Source: Ovis canadensis
Taxonomy: Eukaryota > Chordata > Mammalia > Artiodactyla > Bovidae
DNA length: 64,000 nucleotides
Direction: 5' to 3'
NCBI RefSeq assembly: GCF_042477335.2
Contig: NC_091262.1
Location: 68,434,001 to 68,498,000 of the forward strand
This document shows positions 23,089 to 35,000 of the stretch, piece after piece. The notes beneath the pieces were generated by a model, which saw only the letters and a list, made by a program, of their open reading frames with translations, searched no databases and was not told where the DNA came from. Position 1 is the first letter of the stretch. Each line of letters begins with the position of its first letter. The position numbers and the translations under genes were made by a program.

Positions 23089-26000
23089 ATGCAAAACTCT
23101 CACATGGATGAGTACAGAAATTCCAGTAATGGCAGCATAGGCAGCAGTTCAGAGGCAGTGGTAGAGCAGCCTGCTGATTTTAGTACGGAGATTATGAATG
23201 TTACAGAAATGGAGCAGTCACCCGATGGATCTCCTAATGTGAACACAACTACAGAAGAAAATGAAATAGCAAGTACTGTGGACCTTCCAGTGACAGAAAC
23301 AGAAGCAAATTTCCCTCCAGAATACGAAAAGTTTTGGAAAACTGTAGAAAGTAATCCTCAGGATTTTACAGGCTGGGTATATTTGCTTCAGTATGTAGAA
23401 CAGGAGGTTAGTAATTATTTCAATGGGATTAGATTAAACAACTAATATCAGACTAAGCCTTATTGTTTTGTAATTGAAGTTACCTCTTTTATGATTTTCA
23501 GATTAAGTTGAATAAATAATATATATTTTAGTTTCAAAAAACAGCTTTCATGGCATTTGTACATTATAGAGAGTATTATAATCAAATTCTAATGTTTGTA
23601 AAGACTGGTGTGTATGTATGTGTGTATAAAATTGCTAAAATTAAAAAAATATATTACCCTGCTGTTTGACAGAATTAGCTCCTTCTGTTTCAAAGCTGTT
23701 GAGTGTATAGTTTGTAAGCCTGCCATTTATTTTATTTGAGATAATACAGGCATACCTCATTTTATTGCACTTTACTGTATTGAACTTCATCGATACTACA
23801 TTTTTCACAAATTAAAGGTTTGTGGCAATCTTGCATTGAGAAGGTCTGTTGGTGCTGTTTTTCCAACAGTGTTTGCTCACTTCCTGTCTTGTTCACGTTT
23901 GATATTTTTTGCCATATTTCAGACTTTTTTATTATTTGTTATAGTCATCTGTGATCAGGGGTATTTCATATTACTGTTTTATAATTGTTTGGGCAATTTG
24001 TAGCAATAAAGTATTTTAAAATTAAGGTATATACGTTGCTTTTTTTAGACATAATGCTGTTGGGTACTTAGACTGCAGTAGAATAGAAACAGAATTTTTA
24101 TGTGCACTTGGAAACAAAAAGAATTGCGTGACCTGTTTTATTGTGATACACATTTTATAGCAGTGATCTGAAATCAAACCCGCAGTACTTCTGAGGTATG
24201 CCTGTACATTAGAGGGAATAATAAATGCTTTTGCGACAGAAATTTTCAGGATGTTTAAACGCTTTGTTTTATTTTCATCAGAATCACTTGATGGCTGCCA
24301 GGAAAGCATTTGACAGATTTTTCATACACTATCCGTATTGCTATGGTTACTGGAAAAAGTATGCAGACCTTGAAAAGCGACATGACAACATTAAACAATC
24401 AGATGAGGTGCGTACATTACTGAATAAAGTTATCTCCATTAGGTACTGTAAGCCAAATATTAACAAAGCAAAGACTTTTTTTTTTGGCTGGCAGTACCTA
24501 CGATTTATGGTCAAACAATTTTATAGGGTATTTTATTTGCATTTGTCACTCTTGTGGCATTTGTAGCTAATATTTTCTCTCTTTGTTGGCAGGTGCGTTA
24601 AACCTCTACAGTTTGTCAAGCTTTGCAGTGCAAGCCTCTGTATTACACTGCAGCTTAACAAGTAGGGCAGGGCTTTTCTCTCACTTACATTTATTTCTCA
24701 TTTTCCAAACAACATAGTTGGTTTGCCAGTCACATTTGCTACGTCTTATTGCATTTTTGGTCAGACGCTGTCATTGATGCTCTAACGGGTCTGTGCCCTA
24801 TGGTCTGTAACCCAAAGCCTGCCCACACAGCCCGGTCAGAATGCAGGGACTGCTGCGCTCTGAAGATCAAGACTCTGCACGTGGGGATCAGAACATTGCC
24901 ATGTTCTATCCAACCTCCACCCAAATGGTAATGGTAGATTATTTAAACAAAATTCCAGTAATTAGTATTTCTAAGGTTCACCGGATAACACAGTGTTGCC
25001 TCTCTGTTAAGACATAATTAAATATTTGAAGTACAGTTTGTTGTTTTCTTCTTAGGTGTATCGCCGGGGGCTTCAGGCAATACCTCTGAGTGTTGACCTT
25101 TGGATACATTATATAAACTTCTTAAAAGAAACACTGGACCCTGGTGATCCTGAGACAAACAGTACTGTAAGAGGGTATGCGAAAATAAGTATTTAAAGAT
25201 ATAAATAAGTCAGATATTCTGAAATTGATAAAACTACTTATCGATGCTAAACTGAAAGTATAACTTTTATATACTTTTTCACTATAAAAAAGTACCCTAA
25301 TAAACTTACACGCAGGATTCTTAAAAAATGTACATAAAAGTTCCTCCACCATTCCATATGCTGTTTCCTTAGGTCTCCAGTCCGTCTCCCCTCATAGTAA
25401 ATGACTTGGTGTTCTTTCAGATACACATAGATATATGTATATATGTGTGTATACCTATTATAGATATTTGTCTTTGTTTTTTTTAATTAACAATGTTCTA
25501 GACTTTCTCCCTACCATTTTCTAACCTTATAGTATCAAGGTACTGTATTTTATTTAACCAAATCTTTATAGGAAATAGTGCTGTAGTGAACATCTCGTAT
25601 AAGTCAGTATTTATGTAGAGCACTATAGAAATGGAACTTGTATCGAGGAAATACACAGCTACATTTATCAAATGTTCCTTTAAAAGTGGTACCAGCTTTA
25701 AACTCTCATAGTGTATGAGGGTAGTCATTTTCCCAGTCATGGCATATATTTTTTTAAAACCTCCTCATCTCAATTCATCTATCTCTTAGGTTTCTTGGTT
25801 TACCGTCTTTTCAAATGCTATCTATATAAGCCATTTTCACATTGCCTGTTTATATGATTTGATTATTTTACTTCTGAATTGTCCTTTGAATTACAGGAAT
25901 TTAAAATGTATTTTTGGTTTTTATTTTTATCGAAGTATGTGCATATAGTTTAGACAGTTAATGTTAAACTACTTGTAACAAAAAGTGGTCCCTCCTCCTC

Positions 26001-29000
26001 TCTTCAGATATTTTAGGTGTTTCTTCTGTTATTTCCCAACATGTTGATAGCAGTAGCACTCTACTGCTTTCTGCTTCTCTTTCACTAACTGTAGACGTTA
26101 TCATTCTGTTAGGGTATATGAGAATTTTTAGTTCGTTTATACCCTGTTGCCATTCTTCATCTTTCCTATATGGATAGGTCTCATAGCTTTTTGTTTTTCT
26201 TGTGATTACCGCTTCTCTTACCTCTGCCTCTTTTTCCACTTGCCTGGCTTTCTTGGAACACTTAAAATTTTCTACCCCTTCCAGCAGCCACTTTCAGTAG
26301 TCAATACTAATACTCACTTTCCACAATTACAATTGCTATCTATGTAAGCTATTTTGAAAGTAAAAAAAAAAAAAATACATGTATCGTGTTATTCTACTTA
26401 ATCTGAAAATTATAGAAAGAGAATTACGTTCTGAGATCTGTAAATTCTACCCTGGTCCCTTGGAGAGACCCTCCTGGGACCCCCTCTTCTGTAATCTGCA
26501 TTGGTGGCTCTATTCTGGTTCTTTTGTATAGCAGCTGTTTACAGGTTTCCTTATCATTATCCTGGGAGATATCTTTACCTTTTAAGTTCTGTTTATTAGT
26601 TTATTAATTAGATTCTATTCTTTCTTGGTTCTTGCATACCTTTAGAGGAGTGAATTCCATAACTTCCTGATAAAGGATGCTTGGAATGGAAAAAAAAAAA
26701 TTTTGAACCTGTGTATCTGAAACACCCAATTAATGAATCCCGTGGGGTATAGAATTTTGAGTTGAAAGTAATACTTCCTTAGGGCCTTAAAGCATTTTTC
26801 CGTTAGGTATTTTTATCATGTAGAGGTATTTGGTTTTTTTCTTAATGTGGTTCAATTTTCAGTCTTTTACTAGTTTCTAAGTTTTGTGCCTGTCTTGACA
26901 AGGGTATATAAATCTTGAGTTTTCTACTAATTCTTTTTGTAGACTTTTTTTTTTTCTGTCCTTCATTTATCTGATATTTAGTTTGTACCTTTTGTGAGAC
27001 AGATTAACCTTAGTTTGTGTCTTTTGTGAATCAGAGATTAACATTTTTTTTTTCTCCCATTTTGTTGAACAGTCTGTCTTTTCTTCATTGGCTTATTTTT
27101 TTGTGTATGGATTCAAAATACCAATACTTTTTTATCATATTCTAAATTCTCAAAAATATATGGGTTTATTTTCTTGAGAGCTGTTTTATTAATCCATTTT
27201 GATGATACTGGGCCAGTGTCATGCCTTTAATTTCCATAGCTTCCTAGTTTCCTTTGAGACCTTTCAGGAAAATGCCTGCTGCTTTATCCTTTTAGAAAAA
27301 TAATTTGTATTTTTATGTGTTAGATGAATGTTAGAATTTGTTTTCTCTGTTCTACCTAATTCTTAGTGCTCTGATTGGGATTCTGTTTAGTTTTAGATTA
27401 ATTTAGATTTAGATTAATCTAAATTTAGAATTAATTTAGATTAGGTAGTATAGTTCTGTACTGTTAAAAATCCCTCTTGATTATAATATTTATTTTGAAA
27501 ATATGTTTCTAAAATTTTATCCCATTGAGGTATCAAATCCTGTGATTTAAATTGCTTACAGAAATCTCTTGAAATGAGCATAAATATTTTAAAATAAAGG
27601 ACTTTTTAGTAAACTTTAATTGTGGAATTTTAGAATCAGGAGAGAATTTTGAGTTTTAAAGTATATGTATATTTCTCATTACCCATTACCCTGTACAAAG
27701 AGGCAGCTGGACCCCCTCCTTGAAGAGTTGTTTTATCAGAAAACTGTTTCTTAAAATAAGATAAATTTTGTCACTTTGTCTTTTGCCCTAGAGGAATCTA
27801 TTCAACAGACATTTCAAGTTTAACAAGTATTTTAGTGTCTGCTCTGTCACTCTTACATGTTTGTAGTATAATTTGCATTGCAAATTTATAGCATATAAAA
27901 TAATATACAGCTACATAAAAGTACATTTATCTATTCCCTTTATATTTTCCCTTTTTTCAAGCAGCTGTCATATGCACTTGTCAATTATTCCTTCTTTTAA
28001 TCTGTACTTGTAAAGTTGCATATAATTTTGAATTTAGCATTATCTTCTAAAATTTAGAAATATTTTGTTTTTAAAAATGAGGTATAATTAACAAATTATA
28101 TTAATTTCAAATGTATGACTTATTGATTTGATATTTGTATATATTGCAAAATGAAGAAATAATCTATTTAAAGTGATTTTATCTTGGGAAGATAACATAG
28201 AGGTAATTTAATTTTTCAGAACGTTTGAGCATGCTGTTCTAGCTGCGGGAACAGATTTCCGATCGGACAGACTGTGGGAAATGTATATAAACTGGGAAAA
28301 TGAACAGGGAAACCTGAGAGAGGTTACAGCTATATATGATCGTATTCTTGGTATTCCAACACAGCTATATAGTCATCATTTTCAGAGGTGGGTGGAAAAA
28401 TCAGATCATTAAAATTTTTTTGTGATAACTCAGGTAATTAATTTCTAATATTGAGAATAATTATTCTCTTGAAATGTAAGATTCTATTAGATGCAAACAA
28501 ATTTATTTTGCTCAATAATCACAATTTTTATACAGTTTAAAATTTTGACATTTTCAATATAGTTTATGAACTTCACTGGTTTTAGATATAAGGTTCCCTT
28601 GATCTGTTTTATAGATGAGGAAACAGCAGGACTTTTCTCTTCTGTCTAGGATATTTCAGAGTAGTGAAAATAAGCTTTATTATTCTTACGGTTAACTCAG
28701 TATATAGCACATAATAGAAGCTTATTTGAAATGTAATAATTTACTCAAGGTACATTCTTGTCATTCATATAGCATCTTACGTCCAAAACAGTGAAGAACG
28801 TATTTTTTGTAGTTAAGTCCTTTTATATTCAAACAATCAAAAATTATCATTTCATTTTAATGAGTGCTGTATAAAACAACTCTTTCTGTGTACTGTGATT
28901 TGCATGTTCTGTTTCTGATGTATTCAAGTATCCCACTGATATAGACTCAGTCTTTCTGAACAAGAAAGTATGAGGACTGTGTTGATAAATGTTTGCTCTT

Positions 29001-32000
29001 CTTACCTGCCATATTGTCTACACATTTTTGTCATAATTTTTATAACTAGGATTGTGGTAGAACCTGTAAACTTAGGTACTTTTTAAGTAAGTGATTTTCT
29101 GAAATTTTCTTTACTAAAAAGTAGAAAACTTCATGAAGCATTTGTAGATAACTGTGGATCAGTTTGCTAAATCTCTGCAGACCCACATTAGAAATAGGAA
29201 ATGTGGGTCTGAATGTGCCATTTCTCTCTCTCTTTTTTTTTTTCCCATGAAATTTAGAGGAGGTGTGCAGGTTTCTATGGTATAAATGACCTAGGGAGAT
29301 ACTTGCTGAAAGAGATTAACACAAGGATTGGCATCTGGAAATTCTTGGTCAAATTTTAAAACTTAAATAGTTTTAATTTTTTTTTTAACCTTTAAAAAAG
29401 ATTTTAAAAGTCTTCTGGGACAAAGCAGGTTCCTTTCGTAAATCAGTCTAAAGTATAGAAAATCTAAAGCACAGGTAAAATCTATGATTATAATTTTATT
29501 GTTGGTGAATGAGAAAAAAGACTAAGAAGCAGTTATGCAGATAGTATTCTGAGTGCCTTATAACTTTTAATCCTCACAATAAACCATGGAGGTATCATAC
29601 TGTTACTTTCTACATTTTATGAAAGTAGAGGTAAAGAAAGATTAAAATATTTGCATAAGATCACAGAGTTAGTAAGTGCTTGGAAGCTGATGGGAACCTG
29701 GACAGTGTGGCCCCAAATTCTTGGTGTAGTTTTCTAAATCTTTTTTTTTTTTTTAATGAATATTTCACTGGGTTTTTAAAATGCATGTATACTTACAATA
29801 GAGATTTAGTGGGTTGCGTTTTACATACTACTTTTTAATCTAGTCTTTTTCACTTAATGAGAACCACTTTCCTTATGAGTATCCCAGACTGATGAATAAT
29901 ATTTGTATCAGTAAATCTTATAGTTTATATAAATAAACTAATTCCCTTGACTAACTGCTTTAAGAACTGCTGAAATGGTTTCTTCTGTCAAATATACTTC
30001 CCCTGTTTAATTTATTTAACACTTGCTGTGTACCTGATGATATGCATTTAATTTGAAGGAATAAAGGCCTGTAGAAATGTGTGCCTTGACTTGGCCCTTA
30101 AGTTACTCATAAGTGTAGAAGAGGAAGCATGTTCTAAAAGAAGTATTCTGAGTGCTGTAATACAAATACTTCTATTGTGTAGGCTTGTATATTGGATATA
30201 CACTGAACATTATCTCTAAGAAAACATCTAATTTAACATCCCCCTAGTGTGGTATGATCTAACTCCTCAGGCTCAGTCCCTGGTAGTTCATAAGCTCTTA
30301 GACAAACCTAAGCACTGATAATTTCCCAACAGGCAATGTTGATTTATACTTTTATGATTGTAATACCTTTTCCACTTTTCATTTATCTGGTGAACTCATT
30401 CCTTAGGACCCATATAGCTTAATGTTTTCTCTATGACACTTTTTGCAGTTCACCTAAACAGAACTGTTTTATCATTTGTACCAGCACTCTGCCTACATTT
30501 ATTTCATTTTTCCTAGCACTAATAACACTCCTTTGAATTTATGTCTCCTGTATCACTCCTTTGAATTTATGTCTCCTGTATCCTCTACATGTCTGTCATT
30601 TTCAGAGCTTTTTCTTTTTATCATTGGAAAAACCCCTAGTGCTGGGAAGGATTGAGGGCAGGAGGAGAAGGGGGAGGCAGAGGATGAGATGGTTGGGATG
30701 GCATCACTGACTCAGTGGACATGAGTGTGAGCAAGCTTCAAGAGATAGTGAAGGATAGGGAAGCCTGGTGTGCTGCAGTGCATGGGGTCACAAAGAGTCA
30801 GACACAACTTAGTGACTGAAAAATACTCATCCTTAATACGTAGGGAAACAGTTCCATATGTATTAGGCACTCAGCCATTCTATTAATAGATTGAATAAAT
30901 TAGCTTTATAGTAGAAGCAGCTAATGAAAAAGTATTATGCATATGTTATCACCATATGAAAGAAGTTTCTAATATAACATGGCAACTGTTTTAAAGTTTA
31001 TTTTCAGTTTTTACCTTATTTCAAGTTTATATCTTGACAATTTTTAATGTTAACATGAGAATTAAATGTTTATTTTCATACTACACATTTGAGAGTTACT
31101 TCCTCATTAAAAATTTTTTTAAATAAGGCGATCTATATTTTTTTCCTGCTGGTGATAAAGTATATCAAGTTAAGCCTCTATATTCATTGATTTTGCAAAA
31201 TTTAAATTAATTTCCAATGTTATTTGCATATGTTTGTAAAAGTTTTTTTTGCCGTACCTTGTGGCATGCAGCATCTTAGTTCTCTGACCAGGGATCAAAC
31301 CTATGGCCCCTGCATTAGAAGTGCAGAGTTTTAACCCATGGACTGCCAGGGTGGTCTCTATGGAAGTTTTAAAATCCATGAAAATTTAGGTGTCAGTAGC
31401 CTAAATTAGTTATAAAAAACTTTGGGGGAAATCCATAAGTTATGGTACATGTACAACCATCTCTGAGAATTAGGTGGAAGATGCAGGCCTGGGTCGGAGG
31501 CTAGGTAAGAATATAAAAGACTTCATGGAGACTGGATTTTAGTCTGAATGCAGGGTAATAAACATTGAAGTGATTTTGGGGATGAGGATGGGATATGATC
31601 CTGTTTAATATTTTTTATGTTTTTTTTTTAATAACATTTATGACAGCAGTATTGAGGTGGGAGTGGGAGGAAGCGAGATGAGGACACAGGTTTGTTTATT
31701 TTGGTAAATAATGAGGGCATGGGGCCATATTTAGAAGGCAGACTAAATTGGACCTGGTATCCATGGAATGTAAGAAATCAGGTAGGTGAAAGAGATTGGG
31801 AAACTTAGCAGTTGATAATATCAAGATTAGAAATGCCTGAGGGTGTTGATTTGTGGATGAAAGTGACACACTTGAAGACATGTTGTATATAAGGTTCCAA
31901 TTTAAGATGGTATAGATATTTTAGCTCCTCAGCTTTGTGTTTTTGATTAAAATTTGTGTGTGTGTGTGTGTGTATATAAACTAGTATGTGTAGATAAATG

Positions 32001-35000
32001 AAATTACATGTTTTTCAAAACAGTCTTTGCTTAAAATTTGTATTTCTTTATGCAGAGTGTTGGCAAGTGAATCTGAAATTTAGGGGAAAGGTTTGGGCTT
32101 TCCTGATGGCTCAAATGGTAAAGAATGTGCCTGCAATGTAGGAGACCCAGGTTTGATCCCTGAGTTGGGAAGATCCCCTGGAAAAGGGAATGGCTTCCCA
32201 CTCCAGTATTCTTGCCTGGAAAATTCCATGGACAGAGGAGCCTGATGGGCTACAGTCACAAAAAGTCGGATACACAAAGATCCCAACTGAGCAAATAACA
32301 TTTTTTTTCACTTTAGGCTTAAGCTAGAGTTGTAAAAGTCATTATAATATGCTTATTATTTCAAGCTATATTAATAAGATTGACCAGAAAGTATATAAAA
32401 ACATTTGACAACTAAATGCAGAGCAGAATCCTTGGGCATACTAGTATTTAGGGGCAGACTGGAGGGGGGAACCCCTCAAAGGAGATCAAGGAGCAGACTT
32501 GGAGGAAAACCAGGAAGGTAGTAACTCAGAGCCAACAAGTATCCATTTAATTTTTCTTATATAGGGTACTTGGTGACTTTAAATAGGGCAGTTTCGTTGG
32601 AGTATTTGACATAGACACATGAATTCAGGAGTAATTGGGAGGTAAGTTCCAAAGGAACTGCAAAATTTGTTGAACATTTATAAGTAATCATTTATTATTT
32701 AGATATGGATCGCTATATTTAAATTTACAGATGAGAAAACTAACATTAGAGAAAGGATAAACTTCCTTTTAGTCAAATAATTAGTAATGGACAAAAGTAG
32801 GATTTCAGTGTATGACTTGCCTTCATCATTCCATTGCAAAGGCAGAAAGGAAATGAAGATGTCTGTAGATTGTTTTATCAAGTGGTAGGTTATTACTATA
32901 GAAAAGGAGGAAAAAAGGTGTGGGGTGGGTTGTTTGTTTGTTTTTTGGTTTAAGTCAGTTCCTTTGAAAGAATAATGTGTAAGTAGAAATATAATGTGGG
33001 ATCTAAAGTTGCACTTCATATATAGAGCCCGTATTTTTATTGTCTTCCATTAGATTTAAAGACCATGTTCAGAATAATTTGCCAAGAGATCTTCTAACTG
33101 GTGAACAGTTTATTCAGCTGCGAAGGGAATTAGCTTCAGTAAATGGACATAGTGGTGATGATGGTCCTCCTGGTGATGATCTGCCATCAGGAATAGAAGA
33201 CATAACTGATCCAGCAAAGGTAACCAGACTTACTAAAAAAATTTCCATGTGTGAGAAACTATAGACTTTATGTCCCTTGACTGCATGTGTGGTATGATTT
33301 GTAGCTCTTATAAAATTAATTTCTAATTAAGGTAGGTAGGAATTCTTTAGCTAGTGTGGTTTAAATATAGATTTAAAGCAGATGATCTGTTTTACTAAGA
33401 GACACCTGAAACTAGTGTAAAAGGATAATTCACCTCTGTTGTGATGTACGAGACTTGTTCTTTTTTTTAAGGCATATAAATCTGTTACTAATTTCAGTAT
33501 TGTTAATTGTACTTTGCACATAATTGATAACAGGCACCCATCACTAAGATTAAAGTGTGGATAATACTTAAATGTAAACAGTGATATTTTAAAATTTTAG
33601 TATATAACTTACATGTTTAAATTTTTTTTCTTCCCAAGCTTATTACAGAAATAGAAAATATGAGACATAGAATCATTGAAATTCATCAAGAAATGTTTAA
33701 TTATAATGAACATGAAGTCAGTAAAAGGTGGACATTTGAAGAAGGTGTAAGTGTTCTGCTTTTTTGTTGTTGTCGTCATTAATAGGTTTCAAAATACAGA
33801 TAGGAATAATGTATTTTTCTTTTAGTTTTGGGTGATGTCTCTGCTTTTTATTTTTGCTTATTTAAGTAATGTTTGTTGCATTTATGGCTGCCATTATCAA
33901 TTTTCCATTGTCAACTTTAGAAATATTAAATTCAGATTTATTTGGATTTCAAGTTACCTGTTAATTCTGAACCATTTTATTCTAATTCAGTTTCTAAAAT
34001 CAACTTCATTGAGTCATTTTAGGTAATATAACAAAATGTACCTATTTTAAGTAGAGTAAAATGAAGGCTTTTATTTCTTTATGCATTTTATTGAGATGTA
34101 ATTCACATGCCATATACTTAAACTGTACACTTTAGTAGTTGTTAATATATTCACACATATGTATGTACAGTTAATTTTAGAACATTTTAATTAATGTTAA
34201 TTTTAGGACATTTTCATCATTCTTGAAAAACTCTTTAGCTTTTACCCCTCATCTGCTTACTCCTCCCTACTACCAACTCTAAGGTACCACTAACCTACTT
34301 TCAATTCTTATAGATTTCCCTGTTCTGGATTTTATGTGAATGGAATCATGTAGTATGTGTTTTTTGTGTGTGTGTGATTGGCTAGTAAAATGACAGTTGA
34401 CAAGCATTGTTGATTATCACAACAGTCAGCATATAGGACTATCCTGTCACCTCAAAAGGTCCCCGATGGCTCCTTTTCAAGTCAGTAACCACCTGACTCT
34501 TAGCCCCAGGAAACTGCTTATTTACCTTACTCTTTTTTTTTTTTCCAATACTTTTTTTTTGTTTTAGATTCCACATATAGGTGATAGGACGTAGTATTTG
34601 TCTTTATCATTCTGACTTACTTCACTAAGTATGATAGTCTAGTTGCCTCTGTGTTGCAGAAAATGGCATTATTTCATTCTTTTTTTATGGCTGAGTAGTG
34701 TTCCATTGGGGCTGGATATAGTATTCCATTGGGTGGGGTGCCTCTGTGTGTGTGTGTGTGTGTGTGTACCACATCACCTTTATCCATTCATCTGTGATGG
34801 ACACTGATCTGCTTTCCATTACTGTGTATAATTGTTAAGTTCTAAAATACTCAGCAAAAGAATAAAATTTTCTGAACATAAAATTGTATAGTTCTGTTAA
34901 AATGATTGGATAATTGGAAAATAATTTTATTCTTTCAGTTTATAAAACCTAAGTAATTAAAGGGATTTTAACTTTAAAAGTCTTTTTAATCTTGAGATGT

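Larger units (their letters stand above)
28388..33053 (+). other. PRPF39: PRPF39 intron 5
   Basis: About 4.7 kb, holding a MIR (29505), an exact 28-base tandem duplication (30526), a BovB tail (30630), a CHR SINE (31235), a (TG)n run near 31953-31972, a Bov-tA (32095) and a MIR remnant (32655). The 31430-31880 stretch is G-rich and looks like an old repeat of unknown family. No exon is evident. Confidence 0.6.

Noticed and set aside
24749-24931. Small protein gene on either strand
   Set aside because: Short frames are open on both strands in this GC-richer block, but neither resembles a known protein; a non-coding cassette exon explains the position better.
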